Shown here in pieces: positions 55,159 to 64,000 of a stretch of DNA of 64,000 nt. The position numbers and the translations under genes were made by a program. The stretch's first letter is position 1. Each line of letters opens with the position of its first letter. The DNA is from Wyeomyia smithii (lineage: Eukaryota; Arthropoda; Insecta; Diptera; Culicidae), in NCBI RefSeq assembly GCF_029784165.1, contig NC_073694.1, positions 162,452,342-162,516,341 on the forward strand. Reading direction: 5' to 3'. The notes below the pieces were generated by a model. The model did no database searches, was not told the DNA's origin, and saw only the letters and a list, made by a program, of their open reading frames with translations.

Positions 55159-58100
55159 TTTGTTTTCGAGACGGACGCCACAAACTGCGTCCATTGCTGG
55201 ATTATCATGTTGACGGGTGATAAACTGAGGTTCGAAGAGAATAATATAAGAAAGACGATCCTCGTAAACTAATGGTAAATTGAGAGTACATGAAGCACTT
55301 CAACTTTTTTTTATTGCCTTCACTCAACGGCAGACACTTATCGCGCGGGATGAAGTGAGTGGCAATCACACTGCTGCAACTGATAGCATCGTGTATCCAC
55401 AGTGCTTCGGTGTTCATCGGTGGTGCGGTTCGGGGCCGTGGTTGCATCACTAGAACCCCAGTGATAGATGATGCAGTTTTGTGGGTGCTTTGAAGTTTAC
55501 CCGGTCAGCGCCAGCGGCTGGTCTGCCATCGCCAGCTCTAGCTGTCATTCGCGCTGTCTGGTTTGCTGTTCATCACATCGTGAAGCAAAAAACAATGGAG
55601 GAACAACGAGAAAGGAAGTTTATCAATGGCTTCGACGCTCTAACAAATGCGTTCTGACAGGTTTCCAATTTTTCAAGAGCTTTGCTCTAACGAGTGGATT
55701 TAGAAAAAAAAAATATTGAGTTTGGGTGCATGCGAAACAAATGCTGACTACGAGAGGAATCTCAATAACGGAATCGGTTGGTTACTTTTGTTTATTTACA
55801 GAGAAGAAGAGTGCTCAAAAATCCATGCTCGGCACGCGTTTGAAGTCATGATTCATTATTTATTACATTGTTTTCACGAATAAAAAAAAATCTAAGGACA
55901 AGATCTGACAGATCAGCAATACATACACATACAAGTATCAATGATTTGTGATTATGTATTAAATCTTGTGTTAGTAAAATGGAAAGAAAAAATCGAGGCT
56001 CAAGTGTACTTCATTTCTAGATGTATATTGTTACACAGTTTGAAAGGCTCAACGTTCATTGGCTTCAATTCACATGGAACCAAAGTTTTTTTTTGTTTTT
56101 TCATCATTCTCAAAGTATACAATCGCTGGGAAACGGCTTTGAGGGTAACTCCTAACACCAAAGAATGCTTTCTTGCAAGCCTTAATGTGGGATCATGATC
56201 CCGGCTTATTACCACATGCAGGGCCGGCGGTTCATGTGGGTAGTGTGGGTAGCAGTACCCATTCGGAAAATGTCTCTGTGGGTACTTACCCACACAGACT
56301 TATCCCACTCCATTGCTTACTATCCAATTAATGATTTCCTAGAAGAACTTTAAAATCATCTAGAGTTTTATCTTAGACGTCACTCGACACGACTCCAATC
56401 ACTGTTTGACTGACTACAACTTGAGTGCTGTCTGCCAGCTGTCATGTTGAAATATTTCAAAACGTCATTGTAATGCTTCATCATCACCTCATTTCACGCA
56501 AAAACCTCTTTAACGAAAAAGCAGTAATAATAGGTAATGGACTAACATTTGAGCAACAAGAACTAAAGGCCACGTGGGTCGCTCTTCATTAAATCCAATT
56601 TAGCTTTCATGTTAGCTATGAACAGTAGGACCCACCCACGATTGAGTGCCGTAAGTTAGATGAGCCGGTGAACAAAAGTTATCAGTAACTTGGTGGATAT
56701 TCAATGCCAGCGGTAAAATAGGGTCAAATCCGAATAGGCACGGACATTAATTAATTAATAAATGTCAACGTGGGATTTTTCACTTCGAGCAGTTGATGAA
56801 AATTAAGCATCGGTTTGTGATTACCTCTGGGTGCTCCGGGTATTGGTAAATAGGGTGATTCACAGCCTGCGGGGCGAAGCCATAAGGTATTCCGAACAGT
56901 GTCGTAAAAATGCAAGCAAGTTTTTTTTTGTAGCAATGGAAAAAAGTTGCTTGCAGAGATCGAACGTTGATACTGTTTCACGTTTTAAAAGTCATTATCC
57001 TAAAGTAGAAGCCTCCTTTGCGTTTTCGGCACACACGGTCACACCGGTTGTTGAATTAATATAACCCTTTGCGTCAACTGCTGCTGGGGTCAGACGCAAA
57101 AAAACAATCCAGATAATACAGGAGAGGCCAAAGGCTGCATGTTGCTCTGACCGGTTGGTGCCATGTGGGTACTACTCAGTGCCGTACCGCATAAGTCATA
57201 ACACCATCAATCAAGGCAAATCACACAAGTTTCTTGTTGTTGCTTTTTATGCCCCATAAGTGAATCGCCTAACATCTTTTCCATCCATATTGTGCTACCC
57301 TAGGGAGCATCCAGCTTTTTCCTCTCAGGAAAACTTATGAATTGCGTTTTTTTTGCGTATCCTTTTTGAATACTTTCTTCCCGGCCGCCTGGCGACTGAG
57401 TTACGTCATCAAAGTGTGGCTTCATAGATTTGTTTCACAGTGACGTAGGTAGGGTTCGCTGTTATGAGTAACATTCGTACGCTATTATTGCCAAAATGCT
57501 ATCAAGCCATAATATATTAAATCGATAATTATCGAATTTATTAATGGGATTATTAATGACCCCCGCCACTAATGCACTTTACCGGGAGTGTCTCATATGT
57601 GAAGCAGCACGTATTTAGTCCGGAACCAAGCGAAACGAGCGGGAAAATAGCACAACATATTTGTCACTGTCATCGTAGATACATTAAATAGATATTGATA
57701 GATACAACAACGTCGATCTTACCCGCATCGCCATAGAGACACGAATTTTAGTCTGCAGGATTGCGTGGAGGTACCAACTTACCAGCGAAAGTTCCAGTCT
57801 AATGATAGTGCAGCAGATCGGTACTTGGAAGGGCTGGAATGGGTCCATCAAGCTTTCGTTTCGCGATGGTGACATAAATGATGAATTTTGTTATAAAGTG
57901 CTAAACTACCGGTCCAGTAAAATGGCTTCATTCGGAGCGAGCCTTCCTTTACGGAGGATTTACAACCGGAGTCAAAGCCTACCATCATCACGACGGAGTG
58001 ACACTGCAGTTGCCCCGGCAGAGCTCATTTGTCACGGTGTCACGGGTGGCGGCACCCGTTGAGCGCCTATAAGCAACCCCCTTCAGGGATAATGACAGAA

Positions 58101-58434
58101 GATCACAGTAGGTTAATGGTAACAAAATGTAGTCATGGTGGAGAAGAACTGCGAACACCGTGGACAAACGGAAATGCGCCCCGTCACCGAGAAGAACAGA
58201 CCCGTCACCGTTAACAATAGAGTCACAGGGATTTTGGAAATGACTCCCCAACTCTACTCTACTGACTGCCCTACTTTCCAGCTTAAGCTTTTGAAGTTTT
58301 TAGCTTGATTCCGTTGACATGAAATGCTCCCGCATTCATTCTCTTACATAATCCATTTTTTAAAATTGGATTTGGGCTTTATTTTTAACGTTTCATAATT
58401 CAAGAGTTAGACAATTATGACACGCTGTCATAGA
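55159..58434. other. No gene recognised in 3.3 kb
   Basis: Short frames (55205-55450 minus, 55941-56198, 57802-58062) have no motif I know. A GTGGGTA word repeats near 56236-56290. Composition is less AT-rich than neighbours in places (57770-58240), so host-derived DNA is possible. Confidence 0.45.
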
Positions 58435-58436
58435 AA

Positions 58437-60060
58437 AAATCACAGGGAGTTGTGTGCAAAGCCACGACCGCGAGGTTGAAGTAGAATACTTTTACACAGC
58501 TCTACTTACGGCTGCACATTAACCTACGGCCGTGCGAAACGGTTCACGCCGCTTTTCGCGTTTAGCCTGGCAGAGGCCTAATGTGCACGGCCAACACAAT
58601 AGAAAGGTGTTTACACATTGAAAATTAGACACGGCTTTACTGGAGTAAGTGTTGGCAAATGCATCTACCGCTAATGCCGTCGCTATCGTACGAAAGCTCG
58701 CGTTGGCGTTCGTTCTCAGGCAGAGGCATGAGACGTGACGACTTTTATAGCCGAAGGGTGCTAAGTAATAAGCCACGCCCTATCAGTTCAGTTGTTCCAT
58801 TCCCTAATGTTCTTCAGATAAATTATTCCACAATTCGCATTTGATTTTTGTATCCAGCAAATAAACACCGATGGTGCTCTCACACACGCAACGGTTTTAA
58901 CCCGTATCTTATTGCGGTTTGTAACATCAAGCGATTTCGTTTGCTCGCTGTTGCGTGTTGCATCATGTTGCAACTTGGCAGCTGGGAGACGACGAAATTC
59001 TGTTTATGCTGATTGATTGAATCGACTTCATATTAGCTCTGCATAGTCGAACTAACTGCTTTTGTGAATGCGTTCTAACAGGGCAGTTTATTATTCAATG
59101 TCGGTTATGCTGATCGCAGCCTTTGCGCTGCCCCTACAGTGGGGGGTTTACTAAATAAAGTAAAACTTAGACAACTACAACAGAATTTGATTACATCCCG
59201 CACAGAATGTCTGCTTGTGTTGATGTCAGAAAATTATTAACCTTCAATTATTTTTTTATTTGTCTTGAAAAAAAAAGCATTTTGCGGTTCGAAATCGGTT
59301 GCTAGTTACAACCTTTGAGCTGCCCTAACATTAGGGGAATTAAGATACACGGACAACATGCACCGTGGAAGCTATTTTACATTCAGTTAATTCGACGGGT
59401 GCGACAGATTTAAATTGCTAGGATGCAACACGGAATGCTTGCTTGCGTTGACAAAAATTATTAACTTTCAATGACTTGTTTATTTGCCTTCAAAAAGGCA
59501 TTTTGATTTCTAAAATTGGATTTCCTGATGGCAATCTTCATACTGCCTCAACACGGGGGGAATAATGGCTGTCTGGCGACACACGTTGAGAAAAACCGCG
59601 CTGCTCCTGAGACGTGGTGACCAACCACAGGGCTAGTGCTGCTGCTAAGGAAGGACGACTGCTGCTGTCGCTGTCTAGAACTATTATGAGCGGCTCCGGC
59701 TGAAACAGGCTCTTATATAGGCCAAATAGCATGTTTTCAATTGCAAGGTATATGATCCTGTCGACCGTACTTGGGAAGCAAGCATATAACGACCAATCAG
59801 AGGTCGAATTTTTCGTTTTGACAAGGCTTGACTATTTTCAATAGTACAATAGTGTGAATAATAAAATTACAATTATCTTATTTTGGGAAGAATCTTAGAA
59901 GATTTTCCAATCTATTGCTGCAAGAACGAAGGAAATCCATCGAATACTAACCGATTTATTAGCATTTGAAATTGGACATATTTTTCACTTTTTTCGGTTT
60001 TAGATTTTCATTTCACATCCCTATGTAGCCGAACTTCCTGAGAGAAGTATTCTACTTCAA
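58437..60060 (-). mobile_element. E7: inverted copy of E4
   Basis: Exact mirror coordinates of E4, with CTTATATA at 59712-59719 as the complement of the promoter. Confidence 0.78.
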
Positions 60061-60652
60061 AAAGTTCTCAACTTCTAGTCAATAGCAATATGCTACGTAA
60101 CTTGTTGAGAGAGTGAAGGGTGATAGTTCCACTGGCTAATTAGCGCTCTCTATTTGACAGAACATAAAATGAATGAAACCCGATGGTTCAACGGATTTTC
60201 AATCTTTGGGTAACAATGAACTCGGAATAAATTCTAATTTATTGACAACATATAAAAAAATGTACATTTTGACACACACTCCTAAAATCATTTCCGATGT
60301 AGGTTGGTCACGTCAAGTTCTCAATAAAATGAAACCTGTTTCATCAAAATTAATTCATTTTTCGTGAAGTTCAGGCCATTTTAAAATTGACAAAATTTTA
60401 AACTTAGTAACCAAGAAGCTAATTCAATTTGTTCCATCTTAAACAGAAAGAGAAAACAATCCCTTGCACGCGTTGATTGTGTGTGGAAATGGACTGTACC
60501 ACTGAAAAACTCTTCGTTGAAATGCGATCAGTTACTCGTTCTTTGTTCACAGAAAAAGATAAGACACAAACAATTTAAAGTCTTTAGAAAACAATTTATG
60601 GTCTTTAGAAAACAAACGAAAGATTTTAGAAAAACACAAGACAAACAGAAAA
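60061..60652. other. Inverted copy of the E3-E4 spacer
   Basis: Mirror of 45879-46470; nothing recognised within. Confidence 0.6.
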
Positions 60653-63600
60653 AAATCACAGGAGGGTTGTGTGCAAAGCCACGACCGCAAGGTTGAAGTA
60701 GAATACTTTTACAAGAAAGATAACCCGGCTGCTTGCCTGTCAGTCATTATTTCTAGTAAATAAACGTTGACTAATCAGATCAATCGAATTTTGCGCTTCA
60801 ACAAGGATTGATCATTTTCAATATTATAGCAAGTTGCTTGTCATGATTGGGGCTTGACAATTTTTAAATTTTGGTTACGCGAAAAATTAATTTATATCGG
60901 AATATCGGATAAGATACCGGTCACCGTTATCACTGACAGTGCGAATAAAGTATTCCTTGTGATAAAATAAACAACTGATTTAACACTCAAAACTAGACGG
61001 CTCATGTGTTGTCAAAACGAGTCAACTTTTCATTGAATACATTTACTAGTGCCCGCTATCGCACAGAGACTGCATTTCACTAAAGTGTCTCACTGCATCA
61101 GCTGCTATCGATGCTGATACCCGCTGCAACTGCTACACCATCCGTAGCCATGCCACAGTTGTGGCCGCTATACGCTGCCATTGGTATCCGCTGTCCCTGC
61201 ATCAGCTGGCCCAGCTGCTATCGATGCTGAGATCCGCTGCAACTAGTGCGCTACCCATTGCTATGCCACAGCTGTGGCCGCTATCCGCTATCGCTGATAT
61301 CCACTGCACTGCTACTGCTGCTGCTAAGGGAGGACTACTGTTGTCGCTGTCTAGAGCTATTATGAGCAGCTTCGGCTGAAACAGGCTCTTATATAAGCCA
61401 AATAGCATATTTTAAATTGCAAGGTCTATGATTCTGTCGACCGTGCAATCAGAGGTAGAATTCTTCGTTTTGACAAGGCTTTACTATTGTCAATAGTACA
61501 ATAGTTTGAATAATCAAATTACAATTATCTTCATTTGAAAAGAATCTTAGAAGATTTTCCAATCTATTGCTGCAAGAACGAAGGAAATCCATCGAAAACT
61601 AACCGATTTATTAGCATTTGAAATTGGACATATTTTTCACATTTTTCGGTTTTAGATTTTCATTTCACATCCCTATGTAGCTGAACTTCCTGAGAGAAGT
61701 ATTCTACTTCAAAAAGCATTTTGCGGTTCAAAATCGGTTGCTAATTACAACCTTTGAGCTGCCCTAACATTGGGGGAACTAAGATACACGGACAACATGC
61801 ACTGTGGAAGCTATTTCACATTCAGTAAATTAGACGAGTGCGACAAATTTAAATTGTTAGGATGCAACACAGAATGCTTGCTTGCGTTGACAAAAATTAT
61901 TAACTTTCAATGACTTGTTTATTTGCCTTGAAAAAGGCATTTTGATTTCCGAAATTGGATGTCCTGATGGCAATCATCATGCTGCCCCAACACGGGGGGG
62001 ATTATGGCAGTCTGACGACACCCGCTGAGAAGAACCGCGCTGCTCCTGAGACGTGGTGACCAACCACAGGGCTAGTGCTGCTGCTAAGGAAGGACGACTG
62101 CTGTTGTCGCTGTCTAGAACTATTATGAGCGGCTCCGGCTGAAACAGGCTCTTATATAGGCCAAATAGCATGTTTTCAATTGCAAGGTATATGATCCTGT
62201 CGACCGTGCTTGGGAAGCAAGCATATAACGACCAACCAGAGGTCGAATTTTTCGTTTTGACAATGCTTGACTATTTTCAATAGTACAATAGTGTGAATAA
62301 TAAAATCACAATTATCTTATTTTGGGAAGAATCTTAAAAGATTTTCCAATCTATTGCTGCAAGAACGAAGGAAATCCATCGAATACTAACCGATTTATTA
62401 GCATTTGAAATTGGACATATTTCTAACTTTTTTCGGTTTTAGATTTTCATTTCACATCCCTATGTAGCCGAACTTCCTGAGAGAAGTATTCTACTTCAAA
62501 AATGCACTCGTAGTCTCTTACCCGAGAATAATAAAACACTTCCAAGAAATGTTGCACTAGCAAAAAGACAATTTCCACGTGTTGTAATGTGCTGGAGCAC
62601 GAAATCTATGTCTGTGATAGGGAACCTTCTCGTTCACGAGGCATGACTGGAGAAACGCGTCTAATAATGCGGTAAAATTTTTAATGTCTTTTTGTGCAAA
62701 TTATTGTACTCAGACAAAAACCTGTTTTGAATTGGATGAAATTTTAGTGAATAAACGTTAACCGTTTGTTATTCAAAGTTGGTCATGCTGATTGCAGCCT
62801 TTGCGCTGCCCCTACAGTGGGGGGATTACTAAATAAAGTAAAAATTGGACAACTACAACAGAATTTGATTGCATCCCGCACAGAATGTCTGCTTGTGTTG
62901 ATGCCAGAAAATTATTAACCTTCAATTATTTTTTATTTGCCTTGAAAAAAGCATGGTGTGGTTAAAAATCGGTTGCTAATTACAACCTTTGAGCTGCCCT
63001 AACATTGGGGGAATTAAGATACACGGACAACATGCACTGTGGAAGCTATTTCACATTCAGTAAATTAAACGGGTGCGACAAATTTAAATTGCTAGGATGC
63101 AACACAGAATGCTTGCTTGCGTTGACAAAAATTATTAACTTTCAATGACTTGTTTATTTGCCTTCAAAAAGGCATTTTGATTTCCGAAACTGGATTTCCT
63201 GATGGCAATCATCATGCTGCCCCAACACGGGGGGAATAATGGCTGTCTGGCGACACACGCTGAGAAAAACCGCGCTGCTCCTGAGACGTGGTGACCAACC
63301 ACAGGGCTAGTGCTGCTGCTAAGGAAGGACGACTGCTGTTGTCGCTGTCTGATGCTACGCTATGCCACAGTTGTGGCCGCTATACGCTGGCCTAACTGCT
63401 GAGCAACTGCAACACTATCCGTAGCCATGCCACAGTTGTGGCCGCCATTGATATCCACTGTAACTGCATCTGCTGGCCCTGCTGCTATCGATGGTGAGAT
63501 CCGCTGGAACTGCTGCGCCTATCCACAGCCATGCCACAGTTGTGGCCGCTTTCCGCTATCGATGGTACCCACTGCTCGCTCCCGCTGCTGCTAAGGGAGG

Positions 63601-63666
63601 ACTGCTGTCGTCGCTGTTCAGAACTATTATGAGCGGCTTGGCTGCTGCTGAATTGTCTTTTATTTT
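60653..63666 (-). mobile_element. E8: inverted, truncated copy of the right part of E3
   Basis: Starts at the E 3' terminus (60653), includes two internal starts (61712 and 62499 on this strand), promoters at 61388 and 62151, and ends in ~24 bp of J2 3' UTR. The left part of E3 and the rest of J2 are absent. Confidence 0.8.
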
Positions 63667-64000
63667 GAAGTAGAATACTTCTCTCAGGAAGTTCGGCTAC
63701 ATAGGGATGTGAAATGAAAATCTAAAACCGAAAAAAGTGAAAAATATGTCCAATTTCAAATGCTAATAAACCGATTAGTATTCGATGGATTTCCTTCGTT
63801 CTTGCAGCAATAGATTGGAAAATCTTCTAAGATTCTTCCCAAAATAAGATAATTGTAATTTTATTATTCACACTATTGTACTATTGAAAATAGTCAAGCC
63901 TTGTCAAAACGAAAATTTCGACCCCTGATTGGTCGTTATATGCTTGCTTCCCAAGCACGGTCGACAGAATCATATACCTTGCAATTGAAAACATGCTATT
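63665..64000 (+). mobile_element. E9: start of another E element, running off the window
   Basis: TTGAAGTAGAATACTT at 63665, followed by the E 5' region. The variants CCGATTAGTATTC and GAAAATTTCGACCCC match the E3 and E6 starts. It abuts E8 head to head. Confidence 0.85.

Larger units (their letters stand above)
58435..63666 (-). repeat. Right arm of the 5.2-kb inverted duplication
   Basis: Mirror of 42866-48096. The inner edge is the E4/E7 3' terminus. The outer edge lies in the J2 3' UTR: the bases before the E9 start are the complement of the J2 end CAGCAGCAG preceded by AAAATAAAAGACAATT. At about 59513 this arm reads TTTCTAAAATTGG, matching E1 (TTTTAGAAA) rather than the left arm (TTTCGGAAA), so the arms are not perfectly identical. 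Confidence 0.9.

Overview
The window looks like a gene-poor, transposon-dense piece of an insect genome, most likely a mosquito (Culicidae). I infer this from jockey-clade LINEs, a mariner of the mosquito ITmD37 type, a Penelope-like element, and an interspersed repeat at 16.1-17.5 kb (CA run, then a CTCAGCTCG palindrome, ending GAGAAAGGCAAAA) that I associate from memory with Aedes and Culex. I found no convincing host gene, rRNA, tRNA or CRISPR array. Nearly everything legible is mobile DNA, much of it nested.

Layout. 1-10.5 kb: a tandem array of a 695-bp satellite unit (R695), broken by two jockey LINEs. J0 shows only its 3' end; J1 (2188-9239) is near-complete and is itself split by a 2809-bp insert (A, 5419-8227) carrying a Penelope-like fragment. 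The array ends at 10550 in the same 3' terminus as insert A. 12.1-14.1 kb: first copy (E1) of a repeat family called E here. 14.7-17.5 kb: 142-bp and 120-bp minisatellites and the culicid repeat. 18.1-20.8 kb: a (CAGAAA)n satellite. 20.8-25.3 kb: nothing recognised. 25.3-28.8 kb: the same two minisatellites, the second split by a mariner and a solo LTR. 29.4-32.6 kb: a TIR DNA element split by E2. 34-64 kb: a mosaic of E copies in direct and inverted orientation. It holds a jockey element (J2, 35880-42889) with an intact ORF2; its ORF1 is split by insert B (36140-38948), the inverted twin of A.

The most interesting signal is one group of apparently non-autonomous rolling-circle-like elements. 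A/B and E share a design. The 5' end begins TTGA at the start of a subterminal inverted repeat. Its complement lies about 40-50 bp before the 3' end, followed by a shared 3' module (TGCGGTCGTG, a spacer, ACCCTCCT, then ATTT). Insertion is between two T residues with no target-site duplication: cutting A and B out at T^T restores the J1 ORF2 and J2 ORF1 reading frames exactly. These are marks of the Helentron/HINE (DINE-1-like) class. A and B also sit in the same 13-bp sequence (CTTTCACTATTTC) at two unrelated sites. E copies carry repeated TATA/initiator promoters and histone-like hairpins. They read through internal starts to one end, and one 5.2-kb inverted copy begins at an E terminus and stops inside the J2 3' UTR.

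Order of events, inferred: the E3/E6 duplication predates J2, because E6 keeps the empty J2 site. The inverted arm postdates J2. A and B are recent, with equal length and no differences in the parts I compared.
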